From NCBI GenBank assembly GCA_944332185.1, contig CALVJJ010000012.1:1-32123 (forward strand): a stretch of 32,123 nucleotides of DNA, given 5' to 3'. A model generated the notes under the pieces. That model worked only from the letters and a program-made list of their open reading frames with translations. It made no database searches and was not told where the DNA came from. Below, in pieces: positions 8,775 through 18,002 of the stretch; the stretch's first letter is position 1; each line of letters starts with the position of its first letter. Source of the DNA: an uncultured Clostridia bacterium (GTDB lineage: Bacteria > Bacillota > Clostridia > Christensenellales > UBA1242). A program made the position numbers and the translations under genes.

Positions 8775-10210
8775 TACAAATCAATCTCCTTTATATTCTG
8801 GATTAGATTGGACATTTCTTGTTTTGTATACGAACGTTGTTTGATAGAAGGTTCTTTTTTCTTAACTTTTGTAGTGTTATCTGGCATAATGATATGGTCT
8901 TTTTCTGCTTGTTCCACAGTGGTGATTTTTTTGGTGTGATAAGCAGACAAAAGTTTGTTGAGATATTGTAGTGGTAAGGATTTTTCTTGACTAATCGTAC
9001 TAGCATATAAGATCAAATCTTCACTCATAGACCAATCAATCGTCCATGTTCGGTAAAAATGTCTATCCATGCTATTAACAGAACGAGATAATCCCAACTT
9101 TTCTAAAACAGTTTTGATTTTTTGATCTTCTTTTTCTTGTTTTGCAAAATACTGCATGAGGTCATCTTTGGTAATGATACCCAACTGGTACAGTTTGGTA
9201 ATTGTGTCATTGAGTCCTGATAGCGTACGAATATTTTGTTTAAAACATTGATTGGCAAGCATACCTAGTGTTTCTTCATCAAAACCATAACTTGTCCATG
9301 GTAAAATATAATTTTCCACAATAGGATCAACATTTTCATATCGTAAACCAAGATTTTTTACCACTTTTCTAGCTGTAGTATAAAGCATATCTAATTGTTG
9401 TTGATAATCTTCAATTTCTTTAATAGAATAGAGTTTGTTTTCAATACATTTGGTAACAAGTTGGTTCAGTTTTGTCATGCCACCAGATTTGACTTGTTTT
9501 GCTAAATAGAGCAAAACATTAAGCTCCATACCTTGATGCTCTATCCAATCTTGATATAATTGATACTCTTCCATGGTAGGAGTACGTTTTAATTTTAAAG
9601 CATTGAGGATCAGTTTGACATTTTCTGTACTATTTTTTAAAGTGTCTAATTTTTCTTGCATTTTTTCTAGTGTTGTGATGCCATCACTTGCAAAATCCCT
9701 TGCTACTGTTGTGATATATTTGTACCCAACTTTATTGTTTTTAAGTTGGACACAATATTGCATAAGAAGAAGGAGAGCATCTTCTTCAAAATGCAAAGAT
9801 TCGATCAAATAGTAGTATTCATTATATTCTGTAGGAGTAATCATGCGTCCTGACAAAATTTCTTGTGCTTTGATGGTAAAATTTTGATATTTGTCTTTGT
9901 TATATTTTTTGAGTTGTGCACTACCATATTTGCTAGGTAAGTACCTTACATCTAAAGGATCACTCGAAAGAATGGTGACGAGTCCCATTTCTTGCCAATA
10001 CAAAAAAGCACTTTCAATATCATCAGCACTGAGATTTAATTCTTGAGACATCGTTTCTAAAGAAATATCTTTTTGACAAGCATATAATCCATAGAGATAT
10101 ACTTTCAATAATTGATCAGGTGCGTTGGGTACAAATTCTTTGATAAAATAATGATCAAGTTTGATAAAATCTTGTTCTACATACTCAGTAGAAAATCGAC
10201 AAACGGACAT
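8774..10210 (-). CDS. dnaB: Replication initiation and membrane attachment protein DnaB (DnaD/DnaB family)
   Basis: This is the Gram-positive DnaB, a DnaD-like primosome protein acting with DnaD and DnaI to load the helicase after DnaA or PriA; it is not the helicase of E. coli. The 478-aa length matches Bacillus DnaB (472). The N-terminal part resembles a winged helix (DQLLKVYLYGLYACQKDISLETMSQELNLSADDIESAFLYWQ in three helices), and the C-terminal third has the DnaD-type helical domain (ENYILPWTSYGFDEETLGML). The start MSVCRF at 10210 is chosen over GTG at 10255 because the -10 box of the promoter covers the latter and AGGTG lies just upstream of 10210. It precedes dnaI with a 1-nt overlap, which fixes the identity better than sequence alone. 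Confidence 0.88.
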   Translation of the reverse strand: MSVCRFSTEYVEQDFIKLDHYFIKEFVPNAPDQLLKVYLYGLYACQKDISLETMSQELNLSADDIESAFLYWQEMGLVTILSSDPLDVRYLPSKYGSAQLKKYNKDKYQNFTIKAQEILSGRMITPTEYNEYYYLIESLHFEEDALLLLMQYCVQLKNNKVGYKYITTVARDFASDGITTLEKMQEKLDTLKNSTENVKLILNALKLKRTPTMEEYQLYQDWIEHQGMELNVLLYLAKQVKSGGMTKLNQLVTKCIENKLYSIKEIEDYQQQLDMLYTTARKVVKNLGLRYENVDPIVENYILPWTSYGFDEETLGMLANQCFKQNIRTLSGLNDTITKLYQLGIITKDDLMQYFAKQEKEDQKIKTVLEKLGLSRSVNSMDRHFYRTWTIDWSMSEDLILYASTISQEKSLPLQYLNKLLSAYHTKKITTVEQAEKDHIIMPDNTTKVKKKEPSIKQRSYTKQEMSNLIQNIKEIDL

Positions 10211-10246
10211 AGTAACACCTTTTTCCTTCTTTTTTTTATCTTTTAT

Positions 10247-10275
10247 AGTATACACTAAATTTTCGCATAAGGCAA
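10247..10275 (-). promoter_or_regulatory. Sigma-A promoter of dnaB-dnaI
   Basis: On the minus strand TTGCCT (10275-10270), 17 nt and TATACT (10252-10247). It is divergent from the peptidase promoter at 10295-10323, with 19 nt between the two -35 boxes. Confidence 0.75.
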
Positions 10276-10294
10276 TGTCGTAGCAAACAAATAT

Positions 10295-10323
10295 TTGACA
10301 ATTTTTTACTAAGTAGTGATACT
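10295..10323 (+). promoter_or_regulatory. Sigma-A promoter of the M1 peptidase gene
   Basis: A perfect TTGACA (10295-10300), a 17-nt spacer and GATACT (10318-10323). Confidence 0.8.
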
Positions 10324-10373
10324 TTTCTTGTTAGCCACATAGGATATATAGACAAACAGGGAAGGAGATAGAG

Positions 10374-11849
10374 ATGAAAAAAGTTGTCTTAGCTATCATG
10401 GTCTGTGTGTTTTTGCTAGCAGGGTGTGGTAAAAAAATAGATCTCAATAAAATTAGTAAAAAACTTAATACATATACCATGGATTTAAGTCTAGATATGG
10501 AAGAACATACGCTGACAGGAAAACAAAAAGTAAACTATCAAAATACGAGTGGGACAATTCTTAATGAAGTTTGTTTTCATTTGTATCCACGTGCATTTAG
10601 CCAAAATGCTGTCAATCGACCAGTTACAAAACTAAACGAACAAAAGGCTTATCCAAATGGCGTGAGTTATGGAGACATTATCATAGACAAAGTGTGGCTA
10701 AATGGGGTAGAGATAGAACCTACTTATTTAGGTACAGATAAAGATATTCTATCTATTGGTGTTGCAGAGTTTAAACCAGAAACATGGGTAGATATAGAGA
10801 TGGAATATCATATCTTATTGCCAAATATTGTTCATCGATTTGGCTACGGCGATGATACTGTAAATTTAGCCAATTTTTACCCAATCGCTTGTGTGTATGA
10901 AAATGGTTCATTTTGTATGGATCCTTATGATCCCAACGGAGATCCTTTCTACTCTGATGTAGCCAACTATCAAGTAACTATTACTTATCCAGACTTGTAT
11001 ACAATGGCTCACACTGGACACAAAGATCAATCGAATACTTCAAATGGAACCATCACTGATACACTATCAGCAAAGGTAGTAAGAGATTTTGCTATGGTGT
11101 TATCTACCAAATTTTCTATGATTGATGACAATATCAATGATGTTCATGTCAAATACTATTATTATGACAAAGAAAATCCACAAGTCTATTTACAAACAGC
11201 TATGGACGCCATCGCAACGTTTAGTGAACTATTTGGGGAATATCCTTATGCAGAATTTTCTGTTGTACAATGTGATTTTTTACAAGGTGGCATGGAGTAT
11301 CCTATGTTAGTCTACATTAGTGATGCTGTTGTAGATAGTAAAGATTATAAGAATGTCATTATCCATGAAACGGCACACCAGTGGTGGTATGGTATGGTGG
11401 GTAGTAGTGCCTATCAACATGCATGGATGGATGAAGGATTGACAGAATATAGCACACTACTTTTTTATGAGGAACGAGAAGATTATGGAGTCAATACAAA
11501 AGATGCTATTTTGAATTCTAGTAAAAGTTATGCTTCTTTTGTAGATTTATGTGAAGATGTGTTAGGTAGTGTGGATACCAGTATGAATAGACCAGTTTGC
11601 GAATATGATACCGAACCAGAATATGTGTATATGACCTATGTAAAAGGCATGCTTTTATTTGATAGTTTAAGAACATCTATGGGAGATAAAAAATTTTTTA
11701 AAGGGCTAAAAGACTATTTTGAAACTTACCAATTTCAAAATGTTCAACCAGAACAGATGATTGCGATATTTGAAAAAGCATGTGGCACAAAACTTACTTC
11801 ATTCTTTGATTCTTGGTTGACTGGGAAAGTTGTGATTCAAGGCTCATAA
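10374..11849 (+). CDS. M1-family zinc metallopeptidase, lipoprotein
   Basis: This is a surface-anchored member of the M1 (gluzincin) aminopeptidase family. The N-terminus is a lipoprotein signal with lipobox LAGC at residues 15-18, so Cys18 would be lipidated and the enzyme held outside the membrane. The zinc site is complete: HETAH at 331-335 and the third ligand Glu354 in WMDEGLTEY, the normal spacing. Upstream QGGMEYPML corresponds to the GAMEN-type substrate loop of M1 enzymes. The N-terminal part (DMEEHTLTGKQKVNY) matches the M1 beta-saddle. At 491 aa it has the short form without the large C-terminal helical domain. GGAAGGAGA is a strong ribosome-binding site. Monocistronic between its promoter and a shared terminator. 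It probably trims peptides for nutrition or wall turnover; the substrate is unknown. Confidence 0.88.
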   Translation: MKKVVLAIMVCVFLLAGCGKKIDLNKISKKLNTYTMDLSLDMEEHTLTGKQKVNYQNTSGTILNEVCFHLYPRAFSQNAVNRPVTKLNEQKAYPNGVSYGDIIIDKVWLNGVEIEPTYLGTDKDILSIGVAEFKPETWVDIEMEYHILLPNIVHRFGYGDDTVNLANFYPIACVYENGSFCMDPYDPNGDPFYSDVANYQVTITYPDLYTMAHTGHKDQSNTSNGTITDTLSAKVVRDFAMVLSTKFSMIDDNINDVHVKYYYYDKENPQVYLQTAMDAIATFSELFGEYPYAEFSVVQCDFLQGGMEYPMLVYISDAVVDSKDYKNVIIHETAHQWWYGMVGSSAYQHAWMDEGLTEYSTLLFYEEREDYGVNTKDAILNSSKSYASFVDLCEDVLGSVDTSMNRPVCEYDTEPEYVYMTYVKGMLLFDSLRTSMGDKKFFKGLKDYFETYQFQNVQPEQMIAIFEKACGTKLTSFFDSWLTGKVVIQGS

Positions 11850-11920
11850 AGAATAAATACCATATACCTACAATAAAAAAATTGATATTTTTAAGATGAG
11901 ATTTAAAATGAAAATTCAAC

Positions 11921-11953
11921 AAAAAAGACTAACTAGTGTTGTTAGTCTTTTTT
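11921..11953. terminator. Bidirectional terminator between the peptidase gene and glyQS
   Basis: A perfect 13-bp stem (AAAAAAGACTAAC at 11921-11933 with GTTAGTCTTTTTT at 11941-11953, loop TAGTGTT) serves the two convergent genes. Confidence 0.92.
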
Positions 11954-11969
11954 CATAATGCAACAATAT

Positions 11970-13346
11970 TTAAAATGTAATTTTTTCTTGCACAAAGGCA
12001 ATCACTTGATCAAGTGTCATACGGACTTGTTCCATAGTATCTCGATCTCTTACTGTCACAGTGCCATTCTCTAATGTATCAAAATCAATGGTAATACAAT
12101 ATGGAGTGCCAATTTCATCTTGTCTACGATATCTTTTCCCAATAGAACCAGCTTCATCATAAGTGCACATAAAATGTTGTTTTAATGTTTGATACATCTC
12201 TTTAGCTTTTTCACTTAGATTCTTTTGTAATGGTAACACTGCTACTTTGTAAGCAGCTATCGCTGGGTGAAAATGCATGACCACTCTTATTTCATTTTCT
12301 AGTGGTTGTTCTTCATAAGCTTCACTTAAAACAGCTAGCATCAATCTATCTGCACCAATAGAGTATTCAATGACATAAGGAATATATTTTTCATTGGTAA
12401 CAGGATCCATGTATAGCATATTTTTACCAGAATATTCTTGATGTCTTGATAGGTCAAAATTGGTACGATTGTGAATACCATTTAGTTCGCTCCAGCCAAT
12501 AGGGAACAAGTATTGAATATCACAAGCTTCCTTGGCATAATGTGCGAGTTTGTCATGATCATGATAACGAAGATGATTAGGTTGGAATCCTAAGTCTATC
12601 AAGAATTGCCAAGCTTTTTTCTTATAGTCTTGATAAAAAGATTCATCAGTTCCTTCTTTGCAGAAAAGTTGATGTTCCATTTGTTCAAATTCAATCGTTC
12701 TAAAAATGAAATTACCAGGTGTGACTTCATTACGAAAAGCTTTTCCAATTTGTGCAATACCAAATGGAACTTTAGCACGCATTGTTCTTTGCACATTGAG
12801 GAAGTTCACGAATTCGCCTTGTGCTGTTTCTGGACGAAGGTAAATTTTATTTTGATTTTCATCTGTCACTCCACGGGAGGTTTCAAACATCAAATTAAAA
12901 TTACGAATTGGTGTCCAGTTGTGTTTTCCACATTTTGGGCAGTTGATCTTGTGTTCGGCAATGAATTGTTCCATTTCTTCATTGCTCATTTTGTCTACAA
13001 CAATATCCAAATGATGTTTTTCTGCATAATTTTCAATCAAATTATCTGCTCTTTCTCTAGTTTTGCATTCTTTACAATCCATTTTTGGATCACTGAAACT
13101 AGAGGTATGTCCACTTGCTTCCCATACTTTAGCATTCATCAAAATGGCTGCATCTACCCCAAAAGAGTTGTCTGATTGTTGGACAAATCTTTTCCACCAC
13201 GCTCTTTTTAGATTGTTTTTGATTTCTACGCCGATTGGGCCATAATCCCATGTGTTGCCCATACCTCCATAGATCTCACTGCCTTGAAAAATAATACCAC
13301 GGTTCTTACACAGAACCACTAGTTTGTCCATTGTTACTTCTTTCAT
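11970..13346 (-). CDS. glyQS: Glycyl-tRNA synthetase, single-chain dimeric type
   Basis: This class II synthetase charges tRNA-Gly. It is the single-chain alpha2 type, not the separate GlyQ/GlyS subunits. The N-terminus has the diagnostic LCKNRGIIFQGSEIYGGMGNTWDYGPIGVEIKNN-like block (residues about 12-45). Four cysteines in two pairs (CKEC and CPKC) form the zinc insert. Motif 2 (RNEVTPGNFIFRTIEFEQME), motif 3 (YSIGADRLMLAVL) and a C-terminal anticodon-binding domain follow. The length of 458 aa is normal. The start at 13346 has GAGG five nucleotides upstream. No T-box leader is present: only about 30 nt separate the promoter -10 from the start, so regulation by a T-box is excluded here. A tRNA-Gly gene lies about 9 kb downstream in the window. 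Confidence 0.95.
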   Translation of the reverse strand: MKEVTMDKLVVLCKNRGIIFQGSEIYGGMGNTWDYGPIGVEIKNNLKRAWWKRFVQQSDNSFGVDAAILMNAKVWEASGHTSSFSDPKMDCKECKTRERADNLIENYAEKHHLDIVVDKMSNEEMEQFIAEHKINCPKCGKHNWTPIRNFNLMFETSRGVTDENQNKIYLRPETAQGEFVNFLNVQRTMRAKVPFGIAQIGKAFRNEVTPGNFIFRTIEFEQMEHQLFCKEGTDESFYQDYKKKAWQFLIDLGFQPNHLRYHDHDKLAHYAKEACDIQYLFPIGWSELNGIHNRTNFDLSRHQEYSGKNMLYMDPVTNEKYIPYVIEYSIGADRLMLAVLSEAYEEQPLENEIRVVMHFHPAIAAYKVAVLPLQKNLSEKAKEMYQTLKQHFMCTYDEAGSIGKRYRRQDEIGTPYCITIDFDTLENGTVTVRDRDTMEQVRMTLDQVIAFVQEKITF

Positions 13347-13375
13347 AATAACCTCGTTTTATTTAGTCTAAGGAC

Positions 13376-13404
13376 ATTTTACCATATTTTTTGACATTTG
13401 TGAA
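13376..13404 (-). promoter_or_regulatory. Sigma-A promoter of glyQS
   Basis: On the minus strand TTCACA (13404-13399), 17 nt and TAAAAT (13381-13376). The leader is about 25-30 nt, too short for a T-box. Confidence 0.75.
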
Positions 13405-13475
13405 ATGTATTTGATACAAAATACTGGGCAAACCAGAGTTTCTTCGTGACATTTAGTTGATTTTTTTGAATGGTG

Positions 13476-13504
13476 TTGATACAATATAACATATAGTCTA
13501 GAAT
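13476..13504 (+). promoter_or_regulatory. Sigma-A promoter of the P-type ATPase gene
   Basis: TTGATA (13476-13481), a 17-nt spacer and TAGAAT (13499-13504), 18 nt before the GTG start. Confidence 0.75.
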
Positions 13505-13522
13505 CTAAGAAAAAGGTAAAGA

Positions 13523-16177
13523 GTGTGTATGAAAAAAAATACTGCCGTAGATGATGAAAAACTAGAAAAAGAAGTTTCTGCAAAGAAAAAAGAATCATCT
13601 ACTACAAAAAAATCTTCTGCAAAAAAAAGTGAATCTTCTACCAAAGAAGATAGCAAAAACACATCAAAAAGCGAACCATCTTTGAATTATTCATCTCAAA
13701 ACGAAAAAAAGAGTACGACAAAAAAACATGAACACAAAGACAAACTCAATCGTGTCATACCTAAAGAAGAATTAGAAAAAAAAAAATTGCCGTTTATTTC
13801 CAACACAAAAGAAAAGAAAAACAAGAACAAAAAAGAAGAAATTGTTCGTTTTTCTCCACATAAAAAAGAAGGGCTCAGTCTAGAGCAAGTGGAAAGTAGG
13901 CAAGCACAAGGTTTAGTCAACATTGTAGACAAAAAGAATAGTAAAACATATAAAAAAATATTTTTTACCAATATTTTTACATTCTTTAATCTTCTTTGTT
14001 TTGTTGTCTGTGGCGCATTGATCGCAGTGAATGCATGGAATAATCTGTTGTTTATGGTGACCATTGTGGCCAATATTTTAATAGGGATTATTCAGGAAAT
14101 CAAAGCAAAGAAAACGGTAGAAAAAATTAGTCTTGTCACGGCTCCAACTGCTGTTGTACTAAGAGAAGGAAAATCAAGTCAAATTCCTGTTTCACAAGTG
14201 GTACTTGATGATCTCCTTTTGTTTCAATTAGGCAAACAAATTTGTGCTGATTGTATTGTGGTAGAAGGAGAAGTGGAAGTCAACGAAAGTTTGCTTACAG
14301 GAGAAAGTGTACCAGTCAAGAAAAAAGTAGGAGACAAACTATTTTCTGGTAGTTTTATTTCTAGTGGAAAATGTACAGCTAGAGTGGATAAAATTGGTAA
14401 TGATAGTTATATTGCACAGTTATCTCATAAAGCAAAACAATTAAAAAAGCCAAAAAGTGAATTGCTTAACAGTTTGAATTTGATTATTCGTATTATCGCC
14501 ATCATTATTTTACCATTAGCTATCTTGATGTATTATAATAATTATCATCAATTACTTGTTGTAAGTGAAACGATTAAAAAGACAGCAGGGGCGATTATTG
14601 GTATGATCCCAGCTGGAATGTTCTTATTAACTAGCTTGGCACTCGTAACAGGAGTGATCAAATTAGCCAAAAAAAGAACACTCGTACAAGATATGTATAG
14701 TATTGAAATGTTGGCGCGTACTGATGTATTATGTTTGGACAAAACCGGAACTATTACTGATGGAACGATGAAAGTCAACAATGTGATACAATTAGAACAT
14801 TCTCTAAAATACACCTTGAATGAAATTATGGGGAGTATGCTCACGGCTTTGGAAGATAACAACCAAACAAGTCGTGCACTTGCCAATCATTTTGGGTATA
14901 GTAAGGAACTAATGCCAAAGGAAATTTTACCTTTTAGTAGTACGAGAAAACTGAGTGCTGTGACGTTCCATAATGGAGAAACTTATATTTATGGGGCTCC
15001 AGAATTTGTCTTAAAAAAGAAAGATGCAAGCATTGATAAGACAGTCAAGCAATATGCACAAAAAGGATTCCGTGTTTTGTTGCTTGCAAAGTCTAAGGGT
15101 AGTATTGATGGAGAAAAACTACCGGTTGAAAGACAACCGATTGCTTTGATTATTATTCAAGATCATATTAGAGATGACGCGTACGAAACTATCAAATGGT
15201 TTAAAGAAAATAAAGTAGCTGTCAAAATTATTAGTGGGGACAATCCTATTACAGTAAGTGAAGTGAGTCGTAGAGTAGGCGTAGAAAATGCAGACAAATT
15301 CATTAGTTTGGAAGGGTTAACTACCCAACAAGTGATTGATGTGGCAGAACAATATACCGTATTTGGCCGTGTGACACCAGAACAAAAATGTGTACTTGTG
15401 AAAGCATTGAAAGCCAAAGGGCATACAGTTGCCATGACGGGTGATGGAGTCAATGATATTTTAGCCTTAAAAGAAGCCGACTGTAGCATAGCAATGGCGA
15501 GTGGAAGCGAAGCTACCAGGAATGTGAGTCATTTGGTACTAATGGATAGCAATTTTTCTAGTATGCCAAGTGTGGTGGCAGAAGGAAGAAGAGTTGTCAA
15601 CAACGTACAAAAGTCTGCATCATTGTTTTTGATGAAAACTTTATTTACTACTTTCTTGTCTTTATTCTGTATTATTGTGGGAGTAGAATATCCATTCTCC
15701 ACCAACCAGATTTTACTTCTAGAATGGTTTGTCATTGGAGCACCATCTTTTGCCTTGGCGCTACAACCTAATAAAGAACGTATTCGTGGAAAATTCTTAC
15801 CGAATTTGTTGGCACGATCGTTGCCGGGAGCTATTATCTTTACGTTTAATGTGATTGCTTGTTATTACTTTGATTTGTGGTTTGGAACACAAGGTCAATA
15901 TATTACCATGGCATCTTTAATTGTGACCTTCTCTGGATTGCTTGTATTGTACTCTACGTGTGTGCCACTAGATATATTTAGAGGATTCTTATGTTTCTTT
16001 ATGATTTTTGCTGTGATTATTACGTTGATGGTGGTACCATTTAGTTTCTTTGAATATGTCAAAATCACAGATTTAAAGAATATTTTATTCATGATTGTAC
16101 TGGTACAATTTACTTATCCAGCACATCGTACAGTTGTCAACACGTGTAATAAAATATTTGAAAAGTATGATAGATAA
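13523..16177 (+). CDS. CtpE-like cation P-type ATPase with lysine-rich N-terminal extension
   Basis: This is an integral-membrane ATP-driven cation pump. The core has the full P-type set: LLTGES in the actuator domain, the phosphorylation site DKTGT (Asp406), the nucleotide-binding region and TGDGVND near residues 638-644 in the hinge. The arrangement LVQDMYSIEMLARTDVLCLDKTGT and the N-terminal EGLSLEQVESRQAQGLVN-like stretch resemble the CtpE group, which moves Ca2+ in mycobacteria; the substrate here is unproven. The usual PEGL-type motif in the fourth helix reads IPAGM. Before the core lies an extension of about 105 residues made almost only of Lys, Ser, Glu and Thr, disordered and probably cytoplasmic. 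The start could be GTG 13523 (AAAGG six nt upstream) or ATG 13529. A lone transcription unit with its own terminator. Confidence 0.87.
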   Translation: MCMKKNTAVDDEKLEKEVSAKKKESSTTKKSSAKKSESSTKEDSKNTSKSEPSLNYSSQNEKKSTTKKHEHKDKLNRVIPKEELEKKKLPFISNTKEKKNKNKKEEIVRFSPHKKEGLSLEQVESRQAQGLVNIVDKKNSKTYKKIFFTNIFTFFNLLCFVVCGALIAVNAWNNLLFMVTIVANILIGIIQEIKAKKTVEKISLVTAPTAVVLREGKSSQIPVSQVVLDDLLLFQLGKQICADCIVVEGEVEVNESLLTGESVPVKKKVGDKLFSGSFISSGKCTARVDKIGNDSYIAQLSHKAKQLKKPKSELLNSLNLIIRIIAIIILPLAILMYYNNYHQLLVVSETIKKTAGAIIGMIPAGMFLLTSLALVTGVIKLAKKRTLVQDMYSIEMLARTDVLCLDKTGTITDGTMKVNNVIQLEHSLKYTLNEIMGSMLTALEDNNQTSRALANHFGYSKELMPKEILPFSSTRKLSAVTFHNGETYIYGAPEFVLKKKDASIDKTVKQYAQKGFRVLLLAKSKGSIDGEKLPVERQPIALIIIQDHIRDDAYETIKWFKENKVAVKIISGDNPITVSEVSRRVGVENADKFISLEGLTTQQVIDVAEQYTVFGRVTPEQKCVLVKALKAKGHTVAMTGDGVNDILALKEADCSIAMASGSEATRNVSHLVLMDSNFSSMPSVVAEGRRVVNNVQKSASLFLMKTLFTTFLSLFCIIVGVEYPFSTNQILLLEWFVIGAPSFALALQPNKERIRGKFLPNLLARSLPGAIIFTFNVIACYYFDLWFGTQGQYITMASLIVTFSGLLVLYSTCVPLDIFRGFLCFFMIFAVIITLMVVPFSFFEYVKITDLKNILFMIVLVQFTYPAHRTVVNTCNKIFEKYDR

Positions 16178-16186
16178 TTTAAAACT

Positions 16187-16213
16187 AAAAACTTCCCTAT
16201 GGGGAGTTTTTTA
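16187..16213 (+). terminator. Intrinsic terminator of the P-type ATPase gene
   Basis: The arms AAAAACTTCCC (16187-16197) and GGGGAGTTTTT (16201-16211) pair with one wobble around a TAT loop and continue into T residues. Confidence 0.88.
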
Positions 16214-16273
16214 TTTTTATAATGGTATTTTTTCTATATTTTATTATAGTTAGGAAAATAGCAAATTGTCTTA

Positions 16274-16316
16274 TTGACCTTATTTTTGTATGGTTAATAA
16301 TGTAGAATGCTACATT
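16274..16316 (+). promoter_or_regulatory. Promoter and dyad operator upstream of the VanW gene
   Basis: TTGACC (16274-16279) and, after 17-18 nt, ATAATG/TAATGT (16297-16303) form a promoter. An inverted repeat AATGTAG-aatg-CTACATT (16299-16316) overlaps the -10 and the expected start point, as a repressor site would. A second imperfect dyad (16341-16367) with an 11-bp stem lies in the leader. Confidence 0.5.
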
Positions 16317-16387
16317 TTATAAGTTTTTAAAAGTGGGACAATGCATAACAAATTAGATTTGTTGCATACTACAAAAAAGGTGAAAGT

Positions 16388-17881
16388 ATGAAACAAAATA
16401 ATATGGTAAAACGTAAAGTGAATGCTGGTATCTGGGCAACAACATTGCTTGTGGTCTTATTGGTAATGGTCATTGTGGGAAAATTCAATCTAAAAGAAAG
16501 TACAGATATTTCGTATGTCCTAGTCAATCAAAAAATGCTCACACCGACCACAGTAGACACGGTAGCAAATACGATAAGTCAGGAAGCTAAGTATAAGGGA
16601 AGTACAGTGGATATTATGCTGGAATATCAAGGGAAATATTATCCTATTACATTAGAAGATATGGCAGTCAGCACGGATATTCATACCATACTCCAAGATG
16701 TGAGTGATAGAAACTATGCGATCGATCATAAGGAAGAATTTTTAGGAAAATTCATTGCCACAAAGCAAGGGTATTATGTAGCAATTCAATATCTTTTCCC
16801 GGGTATTGCAGACAAGATTGAAGCTATCAACAAGGAAATACAAGTAGAACCTAAAAATAGCAAGATTGTGCAAGAAAATGGCAAAATTGTGATCACAGAA
16901 GAGGAAGCAGGGTATGGCATTGATACAGAAAAATTATATGAAAGTATGACAATGGCATTCTATGAGATGCCAACCATACATTTGTCTATTCCAATAAAAT
17001 CCATCGAACCTACCATTACCAAAGAAGATAATCAACTGTGCTGTTTTGTGAGAAGTACCTTTTCCACCAATGTCAGTGATAGTACAGGCAATCGAAAACA
17101 TAATGTAAGTCTGGCATTAGAAAAACTAAATGGACTAAGGGTAGAACCGGGGCAAACCATTAGTTTTAATGAAATGACAGGTCCACATACAAAAGAAAAT
17201 GGATACAAATCTGCAATTGTTATTCTCAATGGGCAATACACTGATGGTGTGGGAGGTGGTGTTTGTCAGGCAAGTACCACTTTATATAATGCATTGCTCA
17301 AAGCCGGATTACAAATAGATCAGGTGCAAAAACATACGCTACCAGTCAAGTATGTTCCTCTTGCTTTAGATGCTATGGTTAGTGGAAGTAGTGATCTAGT
17401 ATTTACCAATAATTTGGATCATGCCATTACGATTTTGACTAGTCATACGACAGAAGATGTGACAGTAAAAATCATTGGGGAAGATATGAAAGATATTACT
17501 TACGAAACGAGAAGTGAACTAGTAAGAGTCTTGCCACATCTAGGAGATAAAATTATAAAAGATGAAAAGGGCTTGTATAAAGACAAGGTTTTATTTGAAG
17601 GAGAACAATATCGTTTATCATATCCTAGACAAGGATATGAAGTCAAAGCCTATCTAGAAAAGTATCAAAATGGTACAATGGTGGAAAGTGATTGTATTCG
17701 ACACGTCACATACCAGCCACAGCAAGGTACAGTTGTGGAAGGAGTGGAGAAAAAACCAGAAACATTACAACCAATTCAAGATACTGTAGATCCATTAGAT
17801 CCTCAAAAAGTAGAAGATGTATCGGTAGAAGTATTTGATGAAAATAAAATTGAGAAAGTGCCAACATCACTTTGTCCATAA
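16388..17881 (+). CDS. VanW-domain membrane-anchored cell-wall protein
   Basis: This 497-aa protein has one N-terminal membrane segment (residues about 15-32) and an otherwise extracellular body. Residues about 50-215 resemble the peptidoglycan-binding_4 domain often found before VanW. The VanW domain follows (about 220-360), with the family blocks NVSLALEKLNGLRVEPGQTISFNE, VILNGQYTDGVGGGVCQASTTLYNALLKAG and NNLDHAITI, here quoted in short pieces. A tail with a G5-like strand pattern (YETRSELVRV... YEVKAYLEK) and an acidic, low-complexity end closes the protein. VanW proteins are widespread in Gram-positives and their reaction is unknown; the name comes from a vancomycin-resistance cluster, but this context has no other van gene. 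AAAGGTG five nt before the ATG is the ribosome-binding site. It stands alone with its own promoter and terminator. Confidence 0.85.
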   Translation: MKQNNMVKRKVNAGIWATTLLVVLLVMVIVGKFNLKESTDISYVLVNQKMLTPTTVDTVANTISQEAKYKGSTVDIMLEYQGKYYPITLEDMAVSTDIHTILQDVSDRNYAIDHKEEFLGKFIATKQGYYVAIQYLFPGIADKIEAINKEIQVEPKNSKIVQENGKIVITEEEAGYGIDTEKLYESMTMAFYEMPTIHLSIPIKSIEPTITKEDNQLCCFVRSTFSTNVSDSTGNRKHNVSLALEKLNGLRVEPGQTISFNEMTGPHTKENGYKSAIVILNGQYTDGVGGGVCQASTTLYNALLKAGLQIDQVQKHTLPVKYVPLALDAMVSGSSDLVFTNNLDHAITILTSHTTEDVTVKIIGEDMKDITYETRSELVRVLPHLGDKIIKDEKGLYKDKVLFEGEQYRLSYPRQGYEVKAYLEKYQNGTMVESDCIRHVTYQPQQGTVVEGVEKKPETLQPIQDTVDPLDPQKVEDVSVEVFDENKIEKVPTSLCP

Positions 17882-17907
17882 AGGTATCCTCATGATACCT
17901 TTTTTTA
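17880..17907 (+). terminator. Intrinsic terminator of the VanW gene
   Basis: AAAGGTATC (17880-17888) pairs with GATACCTTT (17894-17902) around loop CTCAT, followed by T residues. The stem begins inside the stop codon. Confidence 0.88.
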
Positions 17908-18002
17908 TACACTTAAAATGTATAAAGATGGTTTCCATTGGGTATCTATACACAAAAATGAATAAAAAAGCATAAAATCTTCTAGTAAAAAAATCTTAAA
18001 AA

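Noticed and set aside
12606-13175. 189-codon plus-strand frame
   Set aside because: It lies antisense within glyQS, is Phe/Cys/Ile-rich and has no ribosome-binding site; a shadow of the real gene.
13347-13404. T-box riboswitch before glyQS
   Set aside because: The promoter leaves only about 25-30 nt of leader, and no T-box bulge sequence is seen.
13696-14073. 125-codon minus-strand frame
   Set aside because: It is the antisense of the lysine-rich extension and core start of the P-type ATPase; composition is an artefact.
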